NCBI GenBank assembly: GCA_937949945.1
Contig: CALFEQ010000029.1
Span: 62,001 to 126,000 of the forward strand
Direction of reading: 5' to 3'
DNA from: an uncultured Myxococcales bacterium
Lineage (GTDB): Bacteria; Myxococcota_A; Polyangia; Polyangiales; Polyangiaceae
DNA: 64,000 nucleotides
Part shown: positions 42,646 to 51,758 of the stretch, piece by piece
How positions within the stretch are numbered: the stretch's first letter is position 1
Layout of the letters: every line of letters starts with the position of its first letter
Made by a program: the position numbers and the translations under genes
The notes under the pieces: model-generated
Told to the model about the DNA's origin: nothing
The model's input: only the letters and a program-made list of their open reading frames with translations
The model's database searches: none

Positions 42646-44067
42646 GTGAATCGAACGCCCTCTTTCCTTCCCGCCCTCTCCACCTTCGCCGCGCTCGGCG
42701 CGCTTGCTCTTCTGGGTCCCGCGTGTGAGGCCGAGACGTCGACCAGCGCACCGGACACGCCTTCCAACGACGACGCCGGCGCGCCGGCCGTCGATTGCCC
42801 GGCGCCGACCGCCGGCCCGACGAAGCACTCGGGCGACGTGAAGGACGGCGAGGTGTGGACGGCCGCAGGCAGCCCGCACATCGTCGAGGGCGACGTCAAC
42901 GTACGAGACGGCGCGACGCTCACGATCGAGCCGTGCGCCGAGGTGCGCATGGCGCGCGGTTCGAAGATCAACGTTGCATACCCGCTCACGCCCAACAGCG
43001 GCAAGCTCGTCGCCGAGGGCACGGCGACGAAGCCGATCACGTTCACGAGCGACGGCGTCGATCGCTGGGGCGGCATCCAGGTGTACGCCCCCGGCACCGT
43101 GCGCCTCGCCTACGCGACGCTCTCCAACGGCGGCGAGGGCATCGACCACGGCGCGACGATCCTCGCGGTGGGCGACGACGAGCCTCCGACCGCCGATCCG
43201 CTCGTGTTCGTCGACCACGTCACGATCGAGAAATCGCGCGGCACGGGGATCTGGCTCCGGCGTCGCTCGACCTTCATCGAGGGATCGCGCGATCTCACGA
43301 TCACGGGATCGGGCGACGACGAGGCGCCCTTCCCGCTCGAGGTCTCCGATCAGGCGATCGACTCCATCCCGACGGGCAAGTACACCGGCAACCGGACGGA
43401 CGAGATCCTCGTTCGAACCGAGGGCGACGGCATGGCGGGCAGCGGCCTCGTGAACGACGCCACCCTCCGCGATCACGGTGTCCCGTACCGCATGAACGAC
43501 TCCGCCAGCGCAGACTTCGTCATCGGCGGCGCGAGCCACGGTCGGGTGACGACGCTCACGATCGAGCCGGGCGTCGTCATGAAGTTCCATCCGGGGACGG
43601 CGTTCATGGTGCAGCTCTTCACGACGTCCGAGCCCTCCACCGGCGTGGTGAAGGCGCAGGGCACGGCGGACAAGCCGATCGTCTTCACGTCGGCGTCGCC
43701 GACCCCGAAGGCCGGCGACTGGCGCGGTCTCTGGTTCGGCGGCATCCCGAGCGCGGCCAACGTGCTCGATCACGTGCGCATCGAGTACGCGGGCTTCGAC
43801 TGCAGCTGCAGCCTGGTCACGTGCAGCGCGAACGTCGAGGAGTACGAGGGCGCGGTCATCTTCACGCAGCAGCCGCCGAGCGCGTTCATCACGAACTCGG
43901 TCTTCAAGGAGATCGCCGGGCACGCGATCACGCAGGGATTCGACGGCTCGCTCGTCAACTTCCGGCCGACCAACACCTTCGAGGGTGTGACCGGCTGCGT
44001 CCAGACCATGCCCCGCGGAGCAGACACCTCGTGCCCCGATCCGCGGCCGATCTGCGACGGCGAGTGA
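42646..44067 (+). CDS. Lipoprotein with right-handed beta-helix repeats
   Basis: A 473-residue secreted protein with a lipoprotein signal (VNRTPSFLPALSTFAALGAL, lipobox GPAC). Repeats of the parallel beta-helix kind follow: GDVNVRDGATLTIEPCAEVR, LVAEGTATKPITFTSDG, WGGIQVYAPGTVRLAYATL, then a second set with TLTIEPGVVMKFHPGTAF, VVKAQGTADKPIVFTSAS and WRGLWFGGI. These pairs (LTIEPG, A.GTA.KPI.FTS, W.G) define a known family of bacterial surface proteins of unknown activity. Cysteines (FDCSCSLVTCS) cluster in the last third. GTG 42646 with AAGGAC eleven bases upstream is the only start that keeps the signal peptide. Confidence 0.82.
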   Translation: MNRTPSFLPALSTFAALGALALLGPACEAETSTSAPDTPSNDDAGAPAVDCPAPTAGPTKHSGDVKDGEVWTAAGSPHIVEGDVNVRDGATLTIEPCAEVRMARGSKINVAYPLTPNSGKLVAEGTATKPITFTSDGVDRWGGIQVYAPGTVRLAYATLSNGGEGIDHGATILAVGDDEPPTADPLVFVDHVTIEKSRGTGIWLRRRSTFIEGSRDLTITGSGDDEAPFPLEVSDQAIDSIPTGKYTGNRTDEILVRTEGDGMAGSGLVNDATLRDHGVPYRMNDSASADFVIGGASHGRVTTLTIEPGVVMKFHPGTAFMVQLFTTSEPSTGVVKAQGTADKPIVFTSASPTPKAGDWRGLWFGGIPSAANVLDHVRIEYAGFDCSCSLVTCSANVEEYEGAVIFTQQPPSAFITNSVFKEIAGHAITQGFDGSLVNFRPTNTFEGVTGCVQTMPRGADTSCPDPRPICDGE

Positions 44068-44082
44068 TCGGCGACGGCGCCG

Positions 44083-45111
44083 TCAGCCCTTCGCGCGCCG
44101 CTTCGTCGCCCGCGCCCGCGCCGCCGGCTTCTCGGCCGCTCGCTCGTCGACTCCGGACGACGGCGGAGCGGCCTCGTCGGCGGCAGCGGCGCCGGCCGGC
44201 TCCTCGTCGGCGGCCCTCGACGCGTCCGCCGGAGGCTCCTCCTTCGGCGGCTCGTCGTCGGCCGCCTTCTTCTTCCGCGACTTCTCGGCTTCCTCCTCGG
44301 CGCTCGCCTCCGCGCGATAGGCCTCGAGCTCGGCCAGCTCCTCCGGCGTCGGCGCCTTCGGATGCGGCGGCTCCGGCGGGTTCTCCTCGAGCAGCGGGTG
44401 CGTGTCGGGATCGGCCGCGCCGCGACGCTTCGGCTTCGGCGTGAGCCCCTGCTCGTCGAGGATGTCCTTCGTCGGGAGGAGCGCCGCCTGCGCGAGCAGA
44501 CGTGCCTGCCGCGTCGGCAGGTCGACGCGCTGCGCGGTCGTGAGCAGCTCCTCGTGGAGCGCTGCGATCTCCGCCTCCGTGAGCGGCGTGGGATCGAACG
44601 CCTTCCGCCACGCGAGGTAGGCCTGCCGGACCTCCTCGACCGTGGGCGCGACGACCGAGTACGTCTCGTCGGCGAGCATGCGCTTCACGTAGCTCGATCC
44701 GAGGCGCTTCTCGAAGTCGCGCCACGCACGCTCGAACCCCTGGGGATCGAGCTTCCGCATGAGCGGGAACTTCGCGTTCGAGAAGAGCACCTCGAGCAGC
44801 GGCGAGCGCGCGCCCCCGGCGAACGCGATGCCGGCCTGCAATCGCTCGATCGCGTCCACGACCTCGCCTTGGAGCTCGCGACCCCTCCCGCCCCGCTTCG
44901 ACTCGAGCTCCTGGAGACGCAGCGCTCGGTCGAGCAAGTCGTCGATCCCTTCGCGAGCCCGCTCCAGCCGGACGCGCCCGCTCTCGAGCCAGGCCTTCTC
45001 CTCTTTCAGCCCCGGACGCTTCGCCAACGCGGCGGCTGCAGCATCCAGCCGGCGAGCGAGGTCGCGAGCCTGAGCGATGAGGTCGTATGCTTCCAGAATC
45101 GAGGTGGTCAT
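44083..45111 (-). CDS. Coiled-coil protein of unknown function with acidic/basic tail
   Basis: A 342-residue soluble protein. Residues 1-110 are strongly helical with heptad-like Leu/Ala spacing (LIAQARDLARRLDAAAAALA, REGIDDLLDRALRLQELES), suggesting a coiled coil. A helical domain follows (about 105-220) with FSNAKFPLMRKLDPQGFERA and SSYVKRMLADETYSVVAPTV. The last 110 residues are low-complexity Pro/Glu/Ala/Lys and end in a basic stretch (ARARATKRRAKG). No family recognised. It is convergent with the beta-helix lipoprotein (15 nt) and lies 67 nt downstream of the molybdenum operon on the same strand, so it could be read with it. Confidence 0.72.
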   Translation of the reverse strand: MTTSILEAYDLIAQARDLARRLDAAAAALAKRPGLKEEKAWLESGRVRLERAREGIDDLLDRALRLQELESKRGGRGRELQGEVVDAIERLQAGIAFAGGARSPLLEVLFSNAKFPLMRKLDPQGFERAWRDFEKRLGSSYVKRMLADETYSVVAPTVEEVRQAYLAWRKAFDPTPLTEAEIAALHEELLTTAQRVDLPTRQARLLAQAALLPTKDILDEQGLTPKPKRRGAADPDTHPLLEENPPEPPHPKAPTPEELAELEAYRAEASAEEEAEKSRKKKAADDEPPKEEPPADASRAADEEPAGAAAADEAAPPSSGVDERAAEKPAARARATKRRAKG

Positions 45112-45178
45112 GGGCGGCTACTGCGGTTACCACAGTCGCCGGCTCGTCGGTGCAGGAACGCTGCGGTCGATCGACGAC

Positions 45179-45793
45179 TCAACGCCGGGAGCCGGAGCAC
45201 ACCACCGCGCCGGCCCGAAGCGCATCGAGGTCCGCCGGGGTGTCGAGATCGCCTCCCACCGCCGCATCGTCGACGTCCACCTGACGCCGGCGTCCTCCTG
45301 CGCTCCGGACGAGATCGCGCAACGTCCCGCGGTACCCGTCGAGGAAGACGCGCAAGAGAGGCGCGCGCAAGACCACGGGGTGGCCGCCTCGGCCCCGGTG
45401 GCGCGGCGTCGCGACGTGGGCGCCTTCGTCGCCGGCGGCGGAGAGCAGAGCGCCGACCGTCGACGGCGCGGCGGGGATCATGTCGACGGGCGTGACGATC
45501 ACCGTCGTGTCGTCCTCGATCGTCAGGGAGCGGAGGCCCATCGCGAGCGACGATGCAGGAGAGACCGTGTCGGCCGCCACGAGACGAACGCGCGGCCGAT
45601 CGGCGAGGACGGCGCGCGCTCGGTCCGCGATCGCGGGGCGGACGACGACCACGATCGGATCGCAGCCGACCTCGCTCAGTCGATCGACGTGGCGGCGGAC
45701 GAGCGGCTGGCCGTCGACGACGAGGAGCGCCTTCGGGCCGCCCATCCGGCGGCCCTCCCCTGCGGCCAGCACGATCGCCGCCGGCGCGACCAT
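45179..45793 (-). CDS. Molybdenum cofactor cytidylyltransferase-like NTP transferase (MocA/MobA type)
   Basis: A 204-residue nucleotidyltransferase. The N-terminal signature is IVLAAGEGRRMGGPKALLVV, and the metal-binding Asp lies in VIVTPVDMIPA; GHPVVLRAPLL and the closing VGGDLDTPADLDAL are typical of the MocA group. MocA attaches CMP to the molybdenum cofactor for enzymes of the xanthine oxidase family, which fits the operon: the Mo-binding subunit gene precedes it and overlaps by one base (TGATG). No separate XdhC-type sulfuration chaperone is visible in the window. The start at 45793 is fixed by the overlap. Confidence 0.87.
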   Translation of the reverse strand: MVAPAAIVLAAGEGRRMGGPKALLVVDGQPLVRRHVDRLSEVGCDPIVVVVRPAIADRARAVLADRPRVRLVAADTVSPASSLAMGLRSLTIEDDTTVIVTPVDMIPAAPSTVGALLSAAGDEGAHVATPRHRGRGGHPVVLRAPLLRVFLDGYRGTLRDLVRSAGGRRRQVDVDDAAVGGDLDTPADLDALRAGAVVCSGSRR

Positions 45794-48090
45794 CAGACCT
45801 CCACCGATTTCACGAGCGGCAGCTCGCGCACGCGCTTGCCCGTCAGGGCGAAGACCGCGTTCGCGATCGCCGGCGCGACGGGCGGCACGCCGGGCTCGCC
45901 CACGCCGCCGGGCAGCGCGGTGCTCTCCACGACGTCGACGTGGATGCGCCGCGGCGCTTCGCGGATCCGCACGATGCGCCCGCCGCCGCGGAAGTTGTCC
46001 TGCTCGATCGCGCCGCCCTTCATCGTGATGCCGCCGAAGAGGGCGAGGCTCATGCCGAAGATCGCGGACCCTTCGAGCTGCGAGCGCACGCGGTCGGCGT
46101 TGACGATCGTGCCGGCGTCGAAGGCCATCCACATCTCGTCGATCCAGATCTTGCCGTCCGGCCGCTTCACCGCCGACGCGACGACCGCCGTGTAGCTGAG
46201 GAAGCTGCGGTGCGCCGCGAGGCCGAGGGCGCGGCCCTCCTGCTTGCGTCGATCCCAGCGCGCGGCGCGCGCCACGCGTTCGATGACGTTCCTCAGGCGG
46301 CCGGCATCGACGGGGTGCTTGTCGAGCGGCTGGCCGTAGTTCTTGAGACGCTCGATGCCCAAGTCGGCGAGCGAGAGCTGCCGCGGCGGGCCGATGAGCT
46401 CGAGCCACACGTCGAGCGGGTCGGCGTTCTTCGCTTGGGCGATCTCGTCGATGAACGACCCGATCGAGAACGCCTGGAAGATGTTGTAGACCGAGCGCAA
46501 CCAGCCGATGCGCGTATGCGACCGCGCATCGCCGATCTCGGCGCTGACGTTCGGCACCGCCAGCGCGAGATCGAGCACGCCCTGCTGGAGATCGTCGTAG
46601 CCGGGACGTTCCGACTCCGCGAAGGTGCTCGCGATCGACGGGAACGCGGTCCGGTGCCGCCACGCCGTCACGCGACCGTTCGCGTCGAGCCCGGCCGTCA
46701 GGCGGTTCACGCTCACGGTGTTGACGTAGTCGTGCCGCACATCGTCGGCGCGCGTGAACTGCACGCGTACCGGCACGCCGAGCTTCTTCGACAAGAGCGC
46801 GGCCTCCGCGCAGAAGTCCGGCTTCGACTTGCGACCGAAGCCGCCGCCGAGGAACGTCACGTGCACCCGGACCTTCTCGGGCTCGATCCCGAGCGCACGA
46901 CCGACCTCGGTCTGCGCCGCCTGCGGGTTCTGCGTCGGCGCCCAGATCTCGCAGCGATCGCCTTGGACGTGCGCGACCGCGACGGGCGGCTCCATCGGCA
47001 GGTGCGGGAGGTGCGGGACGTGATACTCGGCCTCGACGATCCGCGCGGCGCTCTTCAGTGCGGCCTCGACGTCGCCGAGCTTGCGCGCGACCTGCCCGGG
47101 GACCGACACCGACTTCGAGAGCTGCTCGCGATAACGGTCCGAGTCGTACGTCGCGTTCGGTCCGTGGTCCCACGTCACGTCGAGCGCCGCGCGCCCGCGC
47201 ATCGCCGCCCACGTGTGATCGGCGACGACCGCGATGCCGCCCCACGGCTGGAACCTCCACGGCGGCTCCGGCGTCGGCATCTCGACGACGTGACGCACGC
47301 CGGGGACGGCGAGCGCGCGCTTCGCGTCGAAGCGCACGACCTTCCCGCCGACGACCGGCGGCCGCGCGATGACGGCGGTGAGCATCCCCGGCAGCTTCAC
47401 GTCCGCGCCGAAGACGGCCTGGCCCGTCACGTAGGCGGGCCCGTCGAGGAGCGGCAGGTCCTTGCCGACGTTCGGGAGCTCGGACCACGGCCGGAGGACG
47501 ACGTCCTTCGGATCCGGCACCTTCTCCTTCGCCGCCTCGAGCGCGAGCTCGCCGAAGCCGAGCGAGCGACCCGTCGGAACGTGCGTGACGGCGTGGTCCT
47601 TCGCGACGCAGTCCTCCGGCCGCACCTTCCACCGCTTGGCCGCCGCCGCCACGAGCATCATGCGGGCGGCGGCGCCCATCTTCCGCATGTTCTCGTGGAT
47701 GCCGCGGATGCTGTTCGAGCCGTCGGTGTTCTGATCTCCGTACGCCTTGTCGCCGTCGGCCTGGACGATCTTCACGCGCGACATCTGCGCGCCGAGCTCG
47801 TCCGCGATGAGCACCGGGAGCGAGCTCCGGATGCCTTGGCCCATCTCCGAACGGTGGCACACGATGGTCACCGTCCCGTCCGGAGCGACGTGGACGAAGA
47901 CGTTGGGCCGGAGGCCCGGCTCGTCCGCCGCCTGCGATCCGCTCGGCGTCGCGGGCGCGGGCGGCTTCGCCGGCTCGCTCGGCGGCTTCTGGGCCTCGGC
48001 CGGAAAGACGATGCCCAGCGCGAGGCCGCCGATCGCCAGGTTCAGCCCGCGGAGGAATGCCCGACGAGGAACGACGAACCGCTCCGACAT
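45793..48090 (-). CDS. Molybdopterin-binding subunit of a xanthine oxidase-family enzyme (IorB-like), Tat-exported
   Basis: A 765-residue large subunit. The leader VPRRAFLRGLNLAIGGLALG is a twin-arginine signal, so the enzyme works in the periplasm. The two cofactor-binding halves contain VTIVCHRSEMGQGIRSSLPV, DGSNSIRGIHENMRKMGAAA, VHVTFLGGGFGRKSKPDFCA and, towards the end, GTIVNADRVRSQLEGSAIFG; the arrangement matches isoquinoline 1-oxidoreductase beta subunits and related aldehyde/N-heterocycle hydroxylases. The substrate cannot be read off. It overlaps the 2Fe-2S subunit gene and the cytidylyltransferase gene by one base each, and a cytochrome gene starts the operon. Confidence 0.9.
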   Translation of the reverse strand: MSERFVVPRRAFLRGLNLAIGGLALGIVFPAEAQKPPSEPAKPPAPATPSGSQAADEPGLRPNVFVHVAPDGTVTIVCHRSEMGQGIRSSLPVLIADELGAQMSRVKIVQADGDKAYGDQNTDGSNSIRGIHENMRKMGAAARMMLVAAAAKRWKVRPEDCVAKDHAVTHVPTGRSLGFGELALEAAKEKVPDPKDVVLRPWSELPNVGKDLPLLDGPAYVTGQAVFGADVKLPGMLTAVIARPPVVGGKVVRFDAKRALAVPGVRHVVEMPTPEPPWRFQPWGGIAVVADHTWAAMRGRAALDVTWDHGPNATYDSDRYREQLSKSVSVPGQVARKLGDVEAALKSAARIVEAEYHVPHLPHLPMEPPVAVAHVQGDRCEIWAPTQNPQAAQTEVGRALGIEPEKVRVHVTFLGGGFGRKSKPDFCAEAALLSKKLGVPVRVQFTRADDVRHDYVNTVSVNRLTAGLDANGRVTAWRHRTAFPSIASTFAESERPGYDDLQQGVLDLALAVPNVSAEIGDARSHTRIGWLRSVYNIFQAFSIGSFIDEIAQAKNADPLDVWLELIGPPRQLSLADLGIERLKNYGQPLDKHPVDAGRLRNVIERVARAARWDRRKQEGRALGLAAHRSFLSYTAVVASAVKRPDGKIWIDEMWMAFDAGTIVNADRVRSQLEGSAIFGMSLALFGGITMKGGAIEQDNFRGGGRIVRIREAPRRIHVDVVESTALPGGVGEPGVPPVAPAIANAVFALTGKRVRELPLVKSVEV

Positions 48091-48548
48091 CAGCGAGCAC
48101 CTCCCGCGGCCTTCTTGATCGCCTCGCGGATGCGACCGTAGGTGCCGCATCGACACAGGTTGCCTGCCATCGAGCTGTCGATCTGCTCGTCCGTCGGATT
48201 CGGATGCTTCTTCAAGAGCGCCGCCGCGGTCATGATCTGTCCAGCCTGACAGAAGCCGCACTGAGGCACGCCGAGCTCGACCCACGCCTTCTGGAGCGGA
48301 TGGCTCCCGTCGGGCGACAGCCCTTCGATGGTCGTGACCTCCTTGCCCGCCGCACGCGAGATCGGCGTCACGCACGAGCGGACGACGCGGCCGTCGAGAT
48401 GCACCGTGCACGCTCCGCAGAGCGCCTCGCCGCATCCGTACTTCGTCCCCGTGAGCCCGAGCACGTCGCGCAGGACCCACAAGAGCGGCATCTCGGGATC
48501 GACGTCGAGTCGATGCTCTTTACCGTTCACGCGGACGACGATGCTCAT
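48090..48548 (-). CDS. 2Fe-2S subunit of a xanthine oxidase-family enzyme (IorA-like)
   Basis: A 152-residue iron-sulfur subunit. The plant-ferredoxin-type cluster is bound by YGCGEALCGACTVHLDG plus RSC, and the second cluster by QCGFCQAGQIM and NLCRCGTYGRIREAI; both match the family, with 8 Cys in the proper order. It passes electrons from the molybdenum subunit to an external acceptor. It has no signal of its own and probably crosses with the Tat-exported large subunit. Its start overlaps the cytochrome stop by 4 nt (48545-48548) and its stop overlaps the large-subunit start by one base. Confidence 0.95.
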   Translation of the reverse strand: MSIVVRVNGKEHRLDVDPEMPLLWVLRDVLGLTGTKYGCGEALCGACTVHLDGRVVRSCVTPISRAAGKEVTTIEGLSPDGSHPLQKAWVELGVPQCGFCQAGQIMTAAALLKKHPNPTDEQIDSSMAGNLCRCGTYGRIREAIKKAAGGAR

Positions 48549-49240
48549 GGCTTGCCTCCATCGGTGGGACAGTGAGCGCCCGTCTCGACCCACGCGGCGA
48601 CGAGAGCGCCGAAGTCCTGCTGCGTTCCGGGCACCGGCTCCCGATCGTGACCGGGCCGCCATCCCCAGGCGACCAGCGGATCGTGCATGTTGTGCTCGAC
48701 GATCTGCGCGAGCGTCTTGCCCCCGTTCCGCTTCGGATCCTTGAGCTGCTCGCAGATCTCGCGCGGGCTCTTGCCGACCCATCCCATCTCGCGCGGCGCG
48801 AGGTGCCAGCTCGGCGCGCCCGGAACGCGCGCGAGCTCGAGATTGCGGTCCTGATGGCAGCCGCCGCACTCCATCCCGACCTCGCCGAAGCCCTCCGGCC
48901 CGCGCGTGACGGGCGGCTCGTGCGGACGCATGTCCATGCCTTGCAGCGGGACGTCGCCGCTCGGATGGCAGTTGGCGCACCGAGGATGGAGGAAGACGCG
49001 GCTCGCCTCGAGGAACAGCGCGCGCGACCGCTCTTCTTCGTCGGCGATGACGGAGAAATCCGCCACGGAGCGGAGCTGGTTCTTCGCGACCGGAGGGAGC
49101 TCGGCGGGACGCTTCGCGTGGTTGCACGCCCAGGCGAGCGAAGAGAGCGCGACCATGGCCACGCCGAGGCGCATGGCCAACGAGCGGGTCACGAAGCTCG
49201 ACTCGCCGCGGTGTCGTTCGGAGGTGAGACGTATCGTCAT
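48545..49240 (-). CDS. Diheme c-type cytochrome lipoprotein, electron acceptor of the Mo hydroxylase operon
   Basis: About 231 residues from ATG 49240; GTG 49192 and ATG 49174 are also possible starts and keep the signal (LAMRLGVAMVALSSLAWAC, lipobox-like). Two heme motifs occur: CANCH in FLHPRCANCHPSGDVP and CGGCH in VGMECGGCHQDRNLEL. A conserved WGWRPGHDREPVPGT stretch follows. It is the first gene of the operon, followed by the 2Fe-2S and Mo subunits with overlapping ends, so it most likely takes electrons from that enzyme in the periplasm. The same gene order cytochrome-IorA-IorB is known in related hydroxylases. Confidence 0.85.
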   Translation of the reverse strand: MTIRLTSERHRGESSFVTRSLAMRLGVAMVALSSLAWACNHAKRPAELPPVAKNQLRSVADFSVIADEEERSRALFLEASRVFLHPRCANCHPSGDVPLQGMDMRPHEPPVTRGPEGFGEVGMECGGCHQDRNLELARVPGAPSWHLAPREMGWVGKSPREICEQLKDPKRNGGKTLAQIVEHNMHDPLVAWGWRPGHDREPVPGTQQDFGALVAAWVETGAHCPTDGGKP

Positions 49241-49435
49241 GCTGCGCCGTCGCGCGTTGGTTTCTCTACTGGATTGGGGCAGGCTTCGATTCCGATGCCG
49301 CCTCGGGCGCGAGGTTGCGCCCAATCCGCCTGCGCATTCTATCCGCTCCGACGGCGATCGTGGCCGACGAGCGAGCGATCCCTCGCACGGCGACGGACAC
49401 GAAGCCGTGTGACGGCGCGGCCTCGCTCCCGGACG

Positions 49436-49657
49436 TCACGTCCGATCCCGCGCGAGCCTCGCCATGGGGGCCTGGCATCGGGCGCATTCACGGACGTCGA
49501 CGACGACACCGTCGGGCCAGTGGACCACGTGCTCGGCGAGCTCGGTGCTCGCGAGCCGTCGCACGGGCCTCAAGTCGGAGGATCGTGCGGCCTCGTAGGT
49601 CGCGCCGCACCGCCCGCAGCGCCACGGTCTCTCGGGCACGGCGCCGTCGCCGATCAT
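49436..49657 (-). CDS. Small zinc-ribbon-like protein coupled to the pentapeptide-repeat protein
   Basis: A 73-residue protein with two CxxC knuckles, WRCGRCGATYEAA (about 13-25) and RECARCQAPMARLA (about 57-70), that could bind one Zn ion. It has no signal peptide. Its ATG at 49657 overlaps the stop of the pentapeptide-repeat gene by 4 nt (ATGA), like the true gene pairs elsewhere in this window, which is the best sign that it is real. A 195-nt spacer without features separates its end from the start of the cytochrome gene. Function unknown; it may bind nucleic acid or a protein partner. Confidence 0.65.
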   Translation of the reverse strand: MIGDGAVPERPWRCGRCGATYEAARSSDLRPVRRLASTELAEHVVHWPDGVVVDVRECARCQAPMARLARDRT

Positions 49658-50463
49658 CGATACGGGCCCGCAGGCGGAAGCTTCACCCGGTCGAGCCCAC
49701 GGACGCCTTCGAGGACCGCCCCGTCGAAACGGGCGCCCTCGAGGCGCGCGTCGCGGAGGTCGGCTCGTTCGAGGCTCGCCTCGGTGAGGTCGGCGTTCGA
49801 GAGATTCGCGCCGCGCAGGTCGGCCTTGTGGAGGTTCGCGCCCGCGAGAACGGCGTCGACCAGACTCGCCCCGCGCAGATCGACGCGCTCGAGGTTCGCA
49901 GACGTCGCTCCGACCGCCGACAGGTCGCCGTCGCGCAGGTCGGCCCGCTCCAGGTTCACCGAAGCGAGATTGGCGGCGTGTGCCTTCGCCCCGCGCAGCT
50001 GCGCGTGCTCGAGGTTCGTGCGCGCCAGGTTCGCGCGCTCCAGGACCGCCTCGCGGAGGTCGGCGTGCTCCATGTTGCAGCCGTCCGCCACGGCGTTCGT
50101 CAAGTTCGCTCGAACGAGGACCGCGTGCTCGAGATTCGATCCTCGGAGGTTCGCGTCCGTGAGATCCGCGCCTTCGAGCTCGGCGTGCTCGAGGTTCACG
50201 CCATCGAGCCGCGCACGACGGAGGTCCGCGTGCCGGAGACTCACCTCCTCGAGGTTCGCATGACGGAGCGACGCCCCGGCGAGCCTCGCGCCGTCGAGCT
50301 TGGCGCGTTCGAGATCGGCGCTCCGGAGATCCGCGTTCTCGAGGAACGCTCCGGCGAGATCGATGCGTTCGTCGCGCGCTTCCACGAGCGCCTCGCGCAG
50401 ATCGTGGGCGCGAGCGGACCGGAAAAGGACACGACCGTCGTGGTGACGGATCTCGATCGTCAT
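49654..50463 (-). CDS. Pentapeptide-repeat protein
   Basis: A 269-residue protein made mostly of pentapeptide repeats of the A(D/N)LxX form: LENADLRSADLERAKLDGAR, ANLTNAVADGCNMEHADL, ANLSNADLTEASLERADL and many more from about residue 40 to 250. These coil into a right-handed square helix. The N-terminal TIEIRHHDGRVLFRS and the final DRVKLPPAGPYR frame the repeats. In other bacteria such proteins mimic DNA or act as scaffolds, and some protect DNA gyrase; which applies here is unknown. It overlaps the zinc-ribbon gene by 4 nt. ATG 50463 is the first in a good context. Confidence 0.9.
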   Translation of the reverse strand: MTIEIRHHDGRVLFRSARAHDLREALVEARDERIDLAGAFLENADLRSADLERAKLDGARLAGASLRHANLEEVSLRHADLRRARLDGVNLEHAELEGADLTDANLRGSNLEHAVLVRANLTNAVADGCNMEHADLREAVLERANLARTNLEHAQLRGAKAHAANLASVNLERADLRDGDLSAVGATSANLERVDLRGASLVDAVLAGANLHKADLRGANLSNADLTEASLERADLRDARLEGARFDGAVLEGVRGLDRVKLPPAGPYR

Positions 50464-50711
50464 GCCTCGCACGTTAGTGGCGCGGAGCGAACGGAGCCAT
50501 GGCATCGATCGCCAAGACGATTTGCCGAACGCGACAGAACGCGACCGTTCCGCCCTCGACCGATTTCTCCGCGAGGCGAGTGGGCGCGCGGCTCCACGCG
50601 ACGCGCCGAGCTCGCTCACGGATGACCTGGCTCGCCAGATCGATTTGCCGATGACGCCAGAAAGGGGATGCGGCGAGCCCCGTCTCCGGGCCTTGGCTAT
50701 CCTGCGCGGCG

Positions 50712-51758
50712 ATGGACGAGCCGGTCCGGAGACGCATCGGGCGGCCGCCGAGAGAGCCGGCGACGGCCTCGGCGCTCGCGCCGGCGCTCCTGCGATGGGC
50801 GGCGCAGCACGGGATCGACGCGTCGCTGATCGCGCACCGCGGCGGGCTCGATCCCGCCGACGCGGATCGCGACGAAGCACCGGTGACCGCGACGGCGCTC
50901 GCGACGATGTTGAAGGTCACCGCGGAGCTCGCCGCAGAGCCTCACCTCGCTCTGCGACTGCCTGCGGAGCTCCCGTTCCGCACCTACGACGCGGGCGCGC
51001 TCGCCGCGCGCGTCGCCGCCACCCCACGCGACGTGCTCTCGGCGATGGCCCGCTTCGCGCCGCTCGTCTTTCCGCGGCTCGAGGCGGACGTCGTGGACGC
51101 ACCTCGGGAGGTCCGCTTTCACGCGCGCATCCGCGGAGCCGCCCGTGGGCTCGGGCATCACGTCGACGAGTACGTCCTGGCCTTCGCGCTCGAACACTGT
51201 CGCCGTGGAGGCACGCGGCTCGACCCGACGCGCGCATGGCTTTCGAGCCCGCGTCCCGCGAGCGACCTGAGGCCGCTCGTTCGCGCGCTGGGGACGGAGG
51301 AGATCGAGCTCGGTGCCGAGGACACGGGCTTTTCGCTCACGGCGGCGGACGCGTCGATCGCGCTCCCGGCCCTCGACCCGATGCTCGTCGCCGCAGCCGA
51401 GCAGCTCGCGTCCGCTGCGCTCGCGAAGGCCCCGCGCGACGGACGTCTCGCCGCGACGGTCGCCGCGAAGATCGAGTCGGCGCTCCCGGGCGAAATCGGT
51501 GCCGAGGCGATCGCGAGCGCGCTGAAGATGAGCGGGCGTACGCTCCAACGACGGCTCGAGGAAGAAGGCGTCCGCTTCTCGGACATCGTCGACGAAGTCC
51601 GCGAGCGCACGGCGAAGCGGCTCCTCGCGGATCCCGAGCTGCCGCTCGCGGAGATCGCCCATCGGGTCGGCTTCTCGGATCTCGCGACCTTCAGCCGCGC
51701 CTTCAAGCGCTGGACCGGCTTGCCCCCGGGGACCTGGCGGCGGATGCGTCGGGCGTAG
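50712..51758 (+). CDS. AraC-family transcriptional regulator
   Basis: A 348-residue regulator. The C-terminal helix-turn-helix pair (about 265-345) reads GAEAIASALKMSGRTLQRRL and LPLAEIAHRVGFSDLATFSR with AFKRWTGLPPGTWRRM, typical for AraC. The N-terminal part (about 20-240) has the profile of the arabinose-binding-like sensor found in OruR/ArgR-type members (LLRWAAQHGIDASLIAHRGG). The first residues are basic with RRRIGRPPREPAT, resembling an AT-hook. It is divergent from the pentapeptide-repeat gene across 248 nt that carry two copies of GATTTGCCGA (50519 and 50642). Targets unknown. Confidence 0.9.
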   Translation: MDEPVRRRIGRPPREPATASALAPALLRWAAQHGIDASLIAHRGGLDPADADRDEAPVTATALATMLKVTAELAAEPHLALRLPAELPFRTYDAGALAARVAATPRDVLSAMARFAPLVFPRLEADVVDAPREVRFHARIRGAARGLGHHVDEYVLAFALEHCRRGGTRLDPTRAWLSSPRPASDLRPLVRALGTEEIELGAEDTGFSLTAADASIALPALDPMLVAAAEQLASAALAKAPRDGRLAATVAAKIESALPGEIGAEAIASALKMSGRTLQRRLEEEGVRFSDIVDEVRERTAKRLLADPELPLAEIAHRVGFSDLATFSRAFKRWTGLPPGTWRRMRRA

